Of a stretch of 64,000 nt of DNA, positions 11,254 to 20,358 are shown in pieces (position 1 is the first letter of the stretch; each line of letters opens with the position of its first letter). The notes below the pieces were generated by a model that was not told where the DNA came from, searched no databases, and worked only from the letters and a program-made list of their open reading frames with translations. Source of the DNA: Paraburkholderia nodosa (lineage in GTDB: Bacteria; Pseudomonadota; Gammaproteobacteria; Burkholderiales; Burkholderiaceae); contig NZ_MCNV01000007.1 of NCBI RefSeq assembly GCF_001718195.1, positions 124,001-188,000 of the forward strand. Reading direction: 5' to 3'. A program made the translations under genes and the position numbers.

Positions 11254-11346
11254 CGCGCCAGCGTCCCAGCGGCGACGTCAACTTCGTCGCCGCTCGCTCC
11301 TCAACTGGCCATCCCTGCCAGCATCCAACACCAAGGAGAGATTTTC

Positions 11347-11883
11347 ATGACACGATTGACAACGCTTAAGCCTGGCGAGGCTACCGGTGAAGCCGCGGCG
11401 ATATTCGGCCAGATCAAGGCCGCGCTCGGCAAGGTCCCCAACGCATATGCCACCATCGGCACGCACAGCCCGCAAGGACTTTCGGCGATGCTGAACGTCG
11501 ACGCGGTGATCTCAGCAAGCTCACTTGAGGCTGCGGACGTCGAAGCGATCCGTCTTGCCGTGAGCGCCCTGTCCGGATGCGACTATTGCCTTGCTGCGCA
11601 CACGATGCTTGGCAAAATGGCTGGCCTCACGCCCGATATCATGAAGAATATCCGCGCTGGCAAGGCGGTAGGAGACACTCGTCGCGATGCACTGCTTGCA
11701 TTCGTACGAATGGTAGTCGCGAGTCGCGATACCGTCCCTGCGAACGTTCTGGAAGCCCTACTTGCAGCCGGCTACAGCGAACGCCAGGTGATCGAGATTC
11801 TCCTGGTCATTACTTCGATCACCTTTACCAATCTGGTAAACCGCGTCAACGACACAGCTCTCGATTTTCCGAAGATCGATTGA
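11347..11883 (+). CDS. Carboxymuconolactone decarboxylase/AhpD-like protein
   Basis: A 178-aa protein of the CMD/AhpD superfamily. The AhpD redox signature is present as SGCDYCLAAHT: Cys78-x2-Cys81 and His85. This makes a peroxidase-associated or alkylhydroperoxidase-like activity more likely than muconolactone decarboxylation, because true decarboxylases lack the CxxC. An all-helical fold is expected. An AAGGAGAG Shine-Dalgarno precedes the ATG. It follows the exported esterase and precedes a FixJ-type regulator; a role in protection from reactive oxygen formed during substrate breakdown is inference. Confidence 0.88.
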   Translation: MTRLTTLKPGEATGEAAAIFGQIKAALGKVPNAYATIGTHSPQGLSAMLNVDAVISASSLEAADVEAIRLAVSALSGCDYCLAAHTMLGKMAGLTPDIMKNIRAGKAVGDTRRDALLAFVRMVVASRDTVPANVLEALLAAGYSERQVIEILLVITSITFTNLVNRVNDTALDFPKID

Positions 11884-12127
11884 TACAAGTGCCATCGCAC
11901 TATCGTGCCGCTCACGGCATCTCTGTGTATCCCTGTCCGAAAACATGACGCTTTTCGTCGTGCAATCGTGCCTGGATTACAGTACGGCTACATGTTGATT
12001 CGTGTACCATCAGCTGGCCGTGGAGCTGGCACGTTTCAATCGCTTTTGCAGGACCACAACGTGCTTGCGTAATGTCTCTCGCCCGCGTTCCGCGATCTTC
12101 AAAGAATGCGTCTGTGGAGTTTGTGCA

Positions 12128-12778
12128 ATGTCATCCGGTCCAGGAAGGTTGGAATTCGTCTCGACCGTTTATATCGTTGACGATGACGAAGGTATTCGAC
12201 GCTCGCTTTCACATCTTCTTCTCTCTGTCGGCCTCAATGCGCAGTCATTCGCGAGCACCGCGGAGTTTCGGGCGGCCGCATTGGCCGATGCTCCCTGTTG
12301 TCTACTGCTGGACATCCGGCTACGGGGAGAAAGCGGCCTGGCATTTCAACAACAAGTCACCGATCGACCGGATATTCCTATTATTTTCATTACCGGATTT
12401 GCTGATGTTGATATCTGCAAACGGGCAATGAAAGGCGGCGCGTTCGATTTTCTGGTGAAGCCATTCTCTGACCAGGATGTCATCGATGCGGTCAATGGCG
12501 CGCTCGTCATTGATCAGAGACGGCGTGAGCGGATGCAGACTCAAACCGTGCTCAAACGCGCGTATGAGCAATTGACCCGCCGTGAGCGGGAGGTACTCGC
12601 GTACGTTGTAAGTGGAGCACTGAACAAGCAAATTGCGGCATGGCTGGGCGTCAGCGTAATTACAGTGAAGTTGCACCGCGCAGCTGTCATGAAAAAGATG
12701 AATGCGTCTTCCCTTGCCGATCTCGTGAGAAAAACTGGGGCCCTTGGCATCCAGTTGCCCGTCATGCCAGAGAGCTGA
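12128..12778 (+). CDS. FixJ/NarL-type response regulator (set A)
   Basis: A 216-aa two-domain regulator. The receiver (12-125) has Asp19/20, phosphoacceptor Asp62 (LLLDIRLRG), a switch in FITGFAD and Lys111 in VKPF. The LuxR-type HTH (about 148-210) has LTRREREVLAYVVSGALNKQIA and the recognition helix VSVITVKLHRAAV. This is the FixJ/TodT/StyR layout paired with HPK4 kinases. The ATG at 12128 lies next to the receiver; a longer frame from 12002 is not supported. It is 59% or so alike by eye to the regulator at 14330-14974. An MFS transporter gene follows on the same strand. Confidence 0.92.
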   Translation: MSSGPGRLEFVSTVYIVDDDEGIRRSLSHLLLSVGLNAQSFASTAEFRAAALADAPCCLLLDIRLRGESGLAFQQQVTDRPDIPIIFITGFADVDICKRAMKGGAFDFLVKPFSDQDVIDAVNGALVIDQRRRERMQTQTVLKRAYEQLTRREREVLAYVVSGALNKQIAAWLGVSVITVKLHRAAVMKKMNASSLADLVRKTGALGIQLPVMPES

Positions 12779-12968
12779 TCGCCGGATAGTCAGCAGCGCG
12801 GTCGGCACGATGGCGACGTTTCCAGGTACGTCGACAGCAATAAAATTATCACAAAGACTGTTTCAACATATTTGCACAAACGGGAACACTTTTCTTTGTT
12901 TCAATGATCGGGGAAACGCTTTGGATTTGAACGCCACGAGATCAACCGCCTCCGTGGAGACGGAGAGA

Positions 12969-14246
12969 ATGGGGGACGGGATTCGGGAAGAGCGCATCGC
13001 CAGGCATCTCGCACTTCGGGTCCTCCCCATCTTCATGTTTGCGTATGTGGCAGCGTACGTCGATCGCATAAACGTGAGCTTCGCGAAGCTCCAGATGAGC
13101 CTCGATCTGGGTTTCACAGATGCAGTGTTTGGCTTCGGGGCGGGCACTTTTGCGCTGGGCTACGTGGTGTTTGAAGTTCCTAGCAACATGATCCTGCAGC
13201 GGGTCGGCGCCAAGCGGTGGCTGACGCGCATTATCTTCTCGTGGGCAATCGTGTCAGTCTTGACCACATTCATTCAGACACCGAAGCAATTCTATGTAAT
13301 GCGGTATCTGCTGGGCGTCGCAGAGGCCGGCCTCGTCCCCGGAATTGTTTACTATATTTCTCAGTCGTTTCCCCGATTCCATCGTGCGAGAACGCTATCC
13401 GCCTTTTACGCTGCGCTACCTCTAGCCGGGTTGATCGGATCCCCGCTAAGCGGGTTCATCATGGAGTATCTGGACGGGGTAGCGGCACTCCCTGGCTGGA
13501 AGTGGATGCTCGTCGTCGAAGCGTTGCCGGCATTCGGTGCCGCGTGGCTTTGCTGGACATATCTGGAGGATGACGTAACTGCAAGTCGCCACCAGACGGA
13601 CGCAGACAGGGCATATCTCGCCAAAATGCTTGCCGAGGATCGCGCGATCGCTGCCACCGCGAATCACAATGAGATGTTCGCAAGCTGGGTCTTTTGGATC
13701 TTTGGGCTGATTTATTTTCTTGACGTGTTTGGGATCTACGGCTACACGCTCTGGGCACCGACCATCATCAAATCGCTTGGTGTGGAGGGCGTTTTCATGA
13801 TTGGCCTGATCGCCGCACTGCCCAACGCGGTGGCGGTCGTCGTGATGATTGCAGTGGGACGCAATGCAGATCGCCGTCGGGAAAGACGACTGCATACGGC
13901 TGCTCTGCTCCTGATCGCCGCCGCTGGCCTCGCACTGTCACTGGCTTGGCGTGACAACCTCTGGCTGACGGTTATGGCACTATGCATCGCGAATGCAGGG
14001 CTGCTTTCCATGCCCCCAGTTTTCTGGGGAATGCCAACCGCCGTACTTGGACCGGGTACGGCCGCGAGTGGGATTGCATGGATTAGTGCCATCGGAAACA
14101 TTGGAGGTTTTTTCGGGCCGTACGTCGTCGGGATTCTCAAGCAATCGTCGGGCGGCTTTGCGCTTCCTGTCTCGTGCATGATCGCCTGCCTGCTCTCCGG
14201 CCTCTGCCTGACGTTGCTGTTGCCCAAGCACCTCGTCAATCGGTAA
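12969..14246 (+). CDS. MFS transporter, anion:cation symporter (ACS)-like
   Basis: A 425-aa inner-membrane transporter with about 12 helices. FAYVAAYVDRINVSFAKLQM in helix 1 is the hallmark of the ACS family (phthalate, tartrate, 4-hydroxyphenylacetate and glucarate permeases), and RYLLGVAEAGLVPGIVYYIS in helix 4 agrees. The ATG at 12969 follows GGAGACGGAGAG; the frame is open back to 12744, overlapping the regulator gene, but that extension has no family character. TTG at 12922 is a further alternative. It sits between two FixJ-type regulators that point toward it, which suggests that it or its substrate is what the two-component systems control. Confidence 0.88.
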   Translation: MGDGIREERIARHLALRVLPIFMFAYVAAYVDRINVSFAKLQMSLDLGFTDAVFGFGAGTFALGYVVFEVPSNMILQRVGAKRWLTRIIFSWAIVSVLTTFIQTPKQFYVMRYLLGVAEAGLVPGIVYYISQSFPRFHRARTLSAFYAALPLAGLIGSPLSGFIMEYLDGVAALPGWKWMLVVEALPAFGAAWLCWTYLEDDVTASRHQTDADRAYLAKMLAEDRAIAATANHNEMFASWVFWIFGLIYFLDVFGIYGYTLWAPTIIKSLGVEGVFMIGLIAALPNAVAVVVMIAVGRNADRRRERRLHTAALLLIAAAGLALSLAWRDNLWLTVMALCIANAGLLSMPPVFWGMPTAVLGPGTAASGIAWISAIGNIGGFFGPYVVGILKQSSGGFALPVSCMIACLLSGLCLTLLLPKHLVNR

Positions 14247-14329
14247 CAAGGTCAGTTGCGGCGCCAGCAGTCAGGCGCTGCGATTTTGGCGCTAGCTCCC
14301 TGCCATGACGCCACAACGAAAATGCCCGA

Positions 14330-14974
14330 CTATTCCTCCCGGCGATGTAGTCCAAGCGCATTTGCACTAAGCACGAGTTCAGGAAGGGAACGCGCTTCCA
14401 TTTTGCGCATGGCTTGACCACGATGAATTTTTACCGTGATCTCGCTTAGTCCCATCTCAGCTGCAATCTGCTTGTTCAATAGTCCACAGACCACGTATTT
14501 CATGACCTCTTGCTCACGGGGTGTAAGCGTTTCGTAGCGACGTCGAATATCCGCCGTTCTGCTATGAGATTTGCGCATTGCCTCGTTTCTCAACAACGCG
14601 CTTTGTATCGCGTCCAGCATATCCTGGTCTCTGAATGGTTTTGCAAGGAAATCAAAAGCGCCGTTTTTCATCGCCTTCACTGACATCGCTATATCGCCGT
14701 GAGCCGTTATAAAAATGATTGGCAGTTCGACGTCAGCAGCGATTATCTGCTCCTGTAGAGCAAGCCCGCTTTGCCCTTTGAGTCGAACATCAAGAATCAG
14801 GCAGCTCGGCACATCAGGGCGTTCGAAGTCCAGAAATTCTTGCGTCGACGCAAAGAGTTCTACCCTCTGACCGACCGATCGGAACAGCATTGCAAGTGCG
14901 GCGCGAATGGAATCGTCGTCGTCGACCACATATACGATGGTGCCCCCCGCACTGTGATCTGTACGCTGGATCAT
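14330..14974 (-). CDS. FixJ/NarL-type response regulator (set B)
   Basis: A 214-aa regulator with a receiver (Asp19/20, phosphoacceptor Asp62 in LDVRLKG, switch Thr in FITAHGD, Lys112 in AKPF) and a C-terminal LuxR HTH (LTPREQEVMKYVVCGLLNKQIA, then LSEITVKIHRGQAM). Its ATG overlaps the stop of the upstream kinase gene by 4 nt (ATGA), so kinase and regulator are translationally coupled and are a cognate pair. It is convergent with the MFS gene, about 80 nt stop to stop. A partner in the FixLJ/TodST style is likely. Confidence 0.94.
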   Translation of the reverse strand: MIQRTDHSAGGTIVYVVDDDDSIRAALAMLFRSVGQRVELFASTQEFLDFERPDVPSCLILDVRLKGQSGLALQEQIIAADVELPIIFITAHGDIAMSVKAMKNGAFDFLAKPFRDQDMLDAIQSALLRNEAMRKSHSRTADIRRRYETLTPREQEVMKYVVCGLLNKQIAAEMGLSEITVKIHRGQAMRKMEARSLPELVLSANALGLHRREE

Positions 14975-16869
14975 TTGGTCGCCTCCTCTTGCAGGGGTAG
15001 AACGAACTGCATCAATGCACCTCTTCCTTTATGTGACAGTGCCCAGATCCGACCTCTATGAGTCTCAACAATCGAGCGACAAATCGAAAGCCCCATTCCC
15101 ATCCCTTCTTTCTTTGTCGTAAAGAACGGCGCGAACAACGACGCGGCATGTTCCTCAGGAATTCCATGGCCCGAGTCCTCAATACTGACCTGAGCCAGGC
15201 CGTCGTGCAGCAACTGTGTTGACACAACCAGCCGACGCTCGCTGCTGGCCACATTAGACATCGCCTGAATCGCGTTCATCAGTAGATTGATAATGACCTG
15301 TTGCAGTTGCACGCGATCCCCACAGACAGGCAACGTGGTCGCGTACGATTGAGACACCTCTATGCTGTGGCTCTGAAGTTCGCGACGTACAAGACCGACG
15401 GACTGTTCGACCACTGCGTTGAGATCAAGTACGACGGTGTCCGGGTCGCGCCGTTTTGCCATGCTCCTGATCTGTCGAATAATTTCCGTCGCGCGCCTCG
15501 CGTCGTGAGTCATCTGCTCTATGCCATAGCGCACTTCTTCGAGATCGGGCACCTCGCGATTCAGCCATCGCAGGCCCGCTTCGCCTGCGGTAACGATCGC
15601 CGCCAGCGGCTGCGTAACCTCATGGGCGATGGAAGCAGCCAACTCGCCAAGCATTGTGATGCGTGTAACGTGGGCCAGCTCGGCTCTAGATTTCTCCAAG
15701 GCAAGTTCGGCGCGACGACGCTCTTCAATATCCGTGTTTACGCCGTACCATCTCAGAATCCGCCCATCTGCATCTCGGAGGGGCGCCGCGCCAATAATCA
15801 TATAGCGATATTCACCACTAATGAGCTGCACCCTCGCGCTGACCTCGAAACTCTCACCGGTCGCAAGCGCATTTCGCCATTCGGTCTCGAAGGCGTCGAA
15901 ATCTTCCGGATGCAAAATGTCGCGCCATGCAGTTGCATCATCACCGACGTCTACTCCACAGTCGGACCATCGCTGATTACGATAAAGAAGCAGGCCGGCG
16001 TCCGACGCACTCCAGACCATTGCCGGAATCGCATCGACGATCGAAGCGAGCTCTTCCTTCTGACGCCGCAATTCACTTTCAAGAGACTTTGCCTGAGTAA
16101 TGTCGCTGTCCGTTGAGAGTATCGCAACAGGTTGCCCCCATTTGTCGCGCGATACGTTCCAGCGGCTCGATACCACGACAGAGCGTCCATCCCTCGCTCT
16201 CTTGGTTAGCTCACCTTTCCAGCCACTAGTTTCCAGAGCGCCCCTCATGAGTTCCGCAATTGGAAGCGCAGAGTCGGTCTGTGTCAGCTCATGGATATCC
16301 TTGCCCAACACTTCCGCTTCATGCCACCCATACAGGCGCTGTGCGCCTTGACTCCAGAATGCAATGCGACCTTCTAGGTCATAGGCAACGATTGCATCAT
16401 GAGTGAGATTCAAAAGATCAATCTGCTTTTGCAGCGTACCCTTGCTGCTTTGATTGCGCAGCGCGAGTGCTGACACTGTGATGATCGCAAGCACGCTGAC
16501 CACACACCGCGCGAGCGATGCCGGCGCAGTCTGATCGCTTGGGGCCAGCAGAAATCCAAGTACCGTGAGCGAGACGCATGTCCAAGCCGCTGCGATCGTC
16601 AACAGTTGTGAGGCCACCGATGCAATCATCAATACAACGACGACATACAGTACGGCGACCGCGACATTGACCGGCATCATCACATCGATCGAAAACACTG
16701 TGATGCCCAGCACGATTGCGATCGAATAGATCAGCCGTCGCCGTTTCATCGCTGCTCGCTCTGTTTCACTCACGGACTTGACGCGACCATCATCGGCACA
16801 GTTGGACTGCGCTCTATTGGCACCGGCTCGCAGTGTGCGCAGACGGCTCCGCTGACGATCATCATCCAT
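14971..16869 (-). CDS. Membrane-bound sensor histidine kinase with two PAS domains (set B)
   Basis: A 632-aa kinase. Residues about 45-137 hold roughly four hydrophobic helices resembling a DUF4118/MASE-like membrane module. PAS1 (about 150-262) has THDAIVAYDLEGRIAFWSQGA and a PAC end (STDSDIT); PAS2 (about 272-385) ends in YGVNTDIEERRR. The H-box is SIAHEVTQPLAA (His416), followed by HATPase_c with NLLMNAIQAM, EDSGHGI and MGMGLSI. It is the HPK4 class that pairs with FixJ regulators. It is co-transcribed with the regulator at 14330 (4-nt overlap), and a stand-alone receiver lies 41 nt upstream on the same strand. Confidence 0.94.
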   Translation of the reverse strand: MDDDRQRSRLRTLRAGANRAQSNCADDGRVKSVSETERAAMKRRRLIYSIAIVLGITVFSIDVMMPVNVAVAVLYVVVVLMIASVASQLLTIAAAWTCVSLTVLGFLLAPSDQTAPASLARCVVSVLAIITVSALALRNQSSKGTLQKQIDLLNLTHDAIVAYDLEGRIAFWSQGAQRLYGWHEAEVLGKDIHELTQTDSALPIAELMRGALETSGWKGELTKRARDGRSVVVSSRWNVSRDKWGQPVAILSTDSDITQAKSLESELRRQKEELASIVDAIPAMVWSASDAGLLLYRNQRWSDCGVDVGDDATAWRDILHPEDFDAFETEWRNALATGESFEVSARVQLISGEYRYMIIGAAPLRDADGRILRWYGVNTDIEERRRAELALEKSRAELAHVTRITMLGELAASIAHEVTQPLAAIVTAGEAGLRWLNREVPDLEEVRYGIEQMTHDARRATEIIRQIRSMAKRRDPDTVVLDLNAVVEQSVGLVRRELQSHSIEVSQSYATTLPVCGDRVQLQQVIINLLMNAIQAMSNVASSERRLVVSTQLLHDGLAQVSIEDSGHGIPEEHAASLFAPFFTTKKEGMGMGLSICRSIVETHRGRIWALSHKGRGALMQFVLPLQEEATK

Positions 16870-16910
16870 AGGCTAACCTGGTAAATGGAGCGAATTGGCT
16901 AATCAATTCG

Positions 16911-17285
16911 TCAGTCGTCGTCCGAAACGAGTTCGTCCAAACGCTGTTGAATCTTGGCTGGGTCTATCGGCTTGCTGAACACGCAGATTGCGCCGAGTTT
17001 TTGGGCCTGTCTGAACGTCGCCTCGGATGGAAACGCCGTTATGAAGATGATGGGTGGGGCGGGACCGCGCTGGAGAAGGATTTCATACATCTCCAGCCCC
17101 GTGATGCCCCCCATTTGCACGTCTGAAACAATGCAGGCAACGTCCACGACCGTGTCGGCGTCCAGAAATGCCTCTCCGGATTCGTAGACACGAACCTCCC
17201 ATCCCAACGATCTGAGCAAGCTTCTCGTTGCGTTACGCAACGACCGGTCATCGTCGACAATCGAAACAACACCTAAGTTAGGCAT
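16911..17285 (-). CDS. Stand-alone response-regulator receiver (set B)
   Basis: A 124-aa receiver-only protein: acidic residues Asp11-13, phosphoacceptor Asp55 (IVSDVQMGG), switch Thr83 (FITAFPS) and Lys105 in FSKPIDPAKI. There is no output domain. ATG 17285 follows AAGGAC; the frame is open to 17339, but the extra 18 residues are not receiver-like. The kinase and FixJ-type genes follow on the same strand, so a three-gene operon of receiver, kinase and regulator is likely. It resembles the receiver at 8062-8478. Confidence 0.9.
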   Translation of the reverse strand: MPNLGVVSIVDDDRSLRNATRSLLRSLGWEVRVYESGEAFLDADTVVDVACIVSDVQMGGITGLEMYEILLQRGPAPPIIFITAFPSEATFRQAQKLGAICVFSKPIDPAKIQQRLDELVSDDD

Positions 17286-17446
17286 ACAACACGGTCCTTG
17301 ACCAATAGTCCATTGGGTATCAAACATGAGCGCGTGCAAGGTCGAGGTCCGAGCGCGATCCTATGCCCCCGACGTGCTTGCGAAAACTATACTTGTGTAT
17401 AAGCACACCTATGCTGCGAGTCAGGTTAAGGCGATACGCCACAGGC

Positions 17447-18481
17447 TCAAGCATTCGCGACGAACGTGCTGACACGGTCCAGTGCTCTCGACGGCACTCG
17501 CAGTGGAACAAGGTGCCCTTCTGCGCTCCAGTAGGGCTTGCCCATGCCCGGTGCGTCCACTACGGACGCGACACGCACTTCAGCTTCCGGTCTCTGTTGA
17601 AGCTTTCCCTGGATCCAGTCAATGAACGCGCGAATCGACATCGGGACTTGTCGCCGATCGGCATACAGCACTGAAATAGGCAACGGGGATGGTGCGTAGT
17701 CGTCGAGAATGCTGACGAGTCGTCCAGCCGCGAGATCCTCTGCGACCATCCTCTCGCAAACTTGCGCGATGCCAAAGCCCTCGACGGCATACCTCACCGC
17801 TGAGCGCGCATCTGCAACCGATATCTTCTCGGACAACCGGATTTTGGTTTCGGCACCGTCCAGCGAGTATCGAAACTCGCGAGCAGGGCCGAAGCGGCGA
17901 GGGCTGTAGTGGATTACCTCGAGGTGTTCAAGATCTTCGGGGCGAGCTGGAAACGAAACTGTTGCCAGATACGCTGGGCTCGCGACCGTTATGGCTCGAA
18001 ACTCCCCCACGCGCCGGCTACGCAGCGACGAATCGGAAAGATTCCCGACCACTACCGCGCAATCAACTCCATTCGCAATTAGCCCCTCTGCTTCACCGCC
18101 GACATCCACCCGCAGCCCAACCTCTGGATAGGCCGATCGGAATGTCGGCATGAGAGGCAGGATACTGTCGGCGACTTCCTGATCAACGTCAACCGAGAGC
18201 CGTCCCCGTGCGACCTTGCCGGCTCCGTTAAGGTACTGCGCCATCTCTTCGATTTCGCCTAGAATTCGCTCACAGTGTTCCTGATACTCATCGCCTTCCG
18301 TGGTCGTGCGGACGCAGCGCGTCGAACGCTGGAGAAGGGTCACGCCGAGATGCCCTTCCAACTGCCGAATGAGCGTACTGGCGGAAGCAGCACTGATTCC
18401 GAGAGTTTCTGCTGCAGCGGTGAAACTGCCAGTTCTGGCGACGTGGCTAAACACTGACATCGCGTGCAGGGTGCGGTCCAT
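17447..18481 (-). CDS. LysR-family transcriptional regulator (set B)
   Basis: A 344-aa LysR protein with an N-terminal winged HTH (FTAAAETLGISAASASTLIR) and an effector domain that includes VDVDQEVADSILP and NGVDCAVVVGNLSDSS. These blocks are shared almost word for word with the LysR at 8675-9697, showing common ancestry. ATG 18481 follows GGAG by 6 nt; a TTG 12 nt earlier would sit on that Shine-Dalgarno. The C terminus again extends past the usual length. It lies upstream of the receiver-kinase-regulator genes with a 161-nt gap. Confidence 0.92.
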   Translation of the reverse strand: MDRTLHAMSVFSHVARTGSFTAAAETLGISAASASTLIRQLEGHLGVTLLQRSTRCVRTTTEGDEYQEHCERILGEIEEMAQYLNGAGKVARGRLSVDVDQEVADSILPLMPTFRSAYPEVGLRVDVGGEAEGLIANGVDCAVVVGNLSDSSLRSRRVGEFRAITVASPAYLATVSFPARPEDLEHLEVIHYSPRRFGPAREFRYSLDGAETKIRLSEKISVADARSAVRYAVEGFGIAQVCERMVAEDLAAGRLVSILDDYAPSPLPISVLYADRRQVPMSIRAFIDWIQGKLQQRPEAEVRVASVVDAPGMGKPYWSAEGHLVPLRVPSRALDRVSTFVANA

Positions 18482-18882
18482 GCGATTCTCCAAGGTCGTT
18501 GCGTCATGAGATGTTGTGGACAGTCTAGTCAGCGAGGGGCAGTCGCAACATCAGATACTCGGAAACTCGTCCTTATACGATGGTGTTAGAACACTCAATG
18601 CGGCGCTGAAATGCGCATACGGCCGCCGCTCAGGTACCCACAGCGAGAAACCGGTTCGTATATTGGGAACGGCCTTGTCTCGGTACCGCGATAACTCGTC
18701 AGCCCGGCAAAGAAACTTCAGGGGGGAAAGTGCCTGTCTGATACCCGACTCACTGCGAACCGAGGACGCAAGCGCTCGCTTCGTCGAGCGCATACAGTCG
18801 CGTCCACCGTCTTGCTGCCTTACGGAGTGCCAGAAAGCGTTATCCTGTCGATCCAAAAGGCCAGCCGACAATCGCACGCGCC
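18482..18882. other. Intergenic stretch, 401 nt
   Basis: This separates the divergent LysR and PIN-protein genes. Frames open on both strands but show no recognisable domain and no good ribosome binding site, so they are treated as chance ORFs. The sequence probably holds the promoters of both flanking genes. The upstream edge of the PIN gene carries no clear Shine-Dalgarno. Confidence 0.35.
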
Positions 18883-20358
18883 ATGCATATTTTTGTTCCC
18901 GACACCAACTTCTTCCTGCAATGCCTTGATTTTCAGACGCTCGACTGGTCGCTTGCGACGGAGGAGCTCGCTATCATGGTCGCGGTGCCACGCACTGTGC
19001 AGCGTGAAATCGATCGTCACAAGGATGGCGGTAACGCCCGCCGTGCTTCGAGAGCGCGCAAAGCGTGGAGCACGTTTGCGCAGGTGATTGATTCCGACGA
19101 CAACCTGATCACCATCACCGTTGGAAAGCGCACCGTCAGCATTGAACTGCTGATGCCGGGAATCAGGGCCGAGGATTTCCCCGAACTCGATCTACAAAAC
19201 CCCGACGACCAGATCGTGGCGGAAGTACTCTGGTTGCGACGGCGACGCAGCGAGGACCGGGTAACGTTCATTTCAAATGACACGGCTGCGCTTGCAACCG
19301 CAAAGTCGCAGAAAATTCCTTTCCAGCGTCTGCCAGAGCAATGGATGCTGCCGCCCGAAAAGGACGACCGCGACAAGACGATCGACGAGCTTCGCAAAAG
19401 CGTCGCTCGCCTGTCGTCGCAGCATCCCGAGCTTGCTTTTACTTTGCCCGATCACCCAGACAAACGGGTCTCGGCGCAGACAACGCTTTTTCCCGCACTG
19501 ACAGAAGCGGAGATTGACTTGCTGGCGCACGAATTTAGTGTTCAGTTTCCGATGACGACAGTTTTCCCGCAGGAAGCCCCTGTGCGAAAAAACGGGAGCA
19601 TGTTCGATCTGGTGAGCAGAAGTCTGAACCCTCTGGAGCAGTGGCAACCTGCGGATGCCCGTGAGGTTAAGCATTATCAGGAGAAGGCGTACCCAGCGTG
19701 GTTGCAGCAGATACGGTCTGAGTTGACGACGATCCACCATCGTTTGAACGGTGATCTTCTTTCAACTTTCATGCTTGAACTCGGGAATACCGGCCAGCAG
19801 TCGGCGAACAACCTGCTTGTCACTTTCCAGGCCGAGGGTGGAATCGTTTTCGGTGTACCGTTGCGACGCGGCGATGAAGAAGACACCGATCAAGAAAAAC
19901 CCTCATTCACCCTGCCGCCAACGCCGCCGGCCGGCGCGTACGTGAATATTGCAGATCGCTTTATCGCCATCAACGCTGCGAAAGACTACTTCGCGCGGAA
20001 CTTTGAAGGTGATGCCGTCGATCTGACGGGCCTATGGAAGGAACGGCGCCATGATCCCAATGCCTTCTACTGGAAACCGCATCGTCCGAAACAGAGAACG
20101 ACGGAGTGGGTGCTGGAATGCGACGAATTTCGCCACCAGCACGAACCTTATGCCACAGAGATAAGTTTTCGACCGGCCTCCGAAGTGGAAGCCAACGTTA
20201 CCGGCGCAATACGGTGCCTGGCACACGCATCAAACATGCCTGAGCGGGTTGAACTGGTCATCCCGGTGCGTATCCAGATCTCGCGTGGCGACACGGTTGA
20301 TCAGGTACGTGAAGAGCTATTCCGATTGCCTCGAACCATCGGCAATGAACTGCAGTGA
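18883..20358 (+). CDS. PIN-domain protein with large uncharacterised C-terminal region
   Basis: A 491-aa protein. Residues 1-150 form a PIN-like ribonuclease domain: Asp7 in IFVPDTNFF, Glu42 in VQREIDRHK, Asp108/109 in NPDDQIVAE and Asp133 in FISNDTAAL, the four acidic positions expected for metal-dependent RNA cleavage. Most PIN toxins are about 130-150 aa, so the remaining ~340 residues are unusual. That part has no membrane segment and no motif I recognise; a middle stretch (about 340-365) is rich in Asp, Glu and Pro and looks like a linker. No antitoxin gene is adjacent. The protein stands alone between regulators and mobile relics. Possible roles include RNA decay in stress or phage defence, but neither is shown. 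Confidence 0.75.
   Translation: MHIFVPDTNFFLQCLDFQTLDWSLATEELAIMVAVPRTVQREIDRHKDGGNARRASRARKAWSTFAQVIDSDDNLITITVGKRTVSIELLMPGIRAEDFPELDLQNPDDQIVAEVLWLRRRRSEDRVTFISNDTAALATAKSQKIPFQRLPEQWMLPPEKDDRDKTIDELRKSVARLSSQHPELAFTLPDHPDKRVSAQTTLFPALTEAEIDLLAHEFSVQFPMTTVFPQEAPVRKNGSMFDLVSRSLNPLEQWQPADAREVKHYQEKAYPAWLQQIRSELTTIHHRLNGDLLSTFMLELGNTGQQSANNLLVTFQAEGGIVFGVPLRRGDEEDTDQEKPSFTLPPTPPAGAYVNIADRFIAINAAKDYFARNFEGDAVDLTGLWKERRHDPNAFYWKPHRPKQRTTEWVLECDEFRHQHEPYATEISFRPASEVEANVTGAIRCLAHASNMPERVELVIPVRIQISRGDTVDQVREELFRLPRTIGNELQ

Noticed and set aside
18516..18929. ORF upstream of the PIN gene
   Set aside because: No ribosome binding site, no domain, and it overlaps the PIN start.
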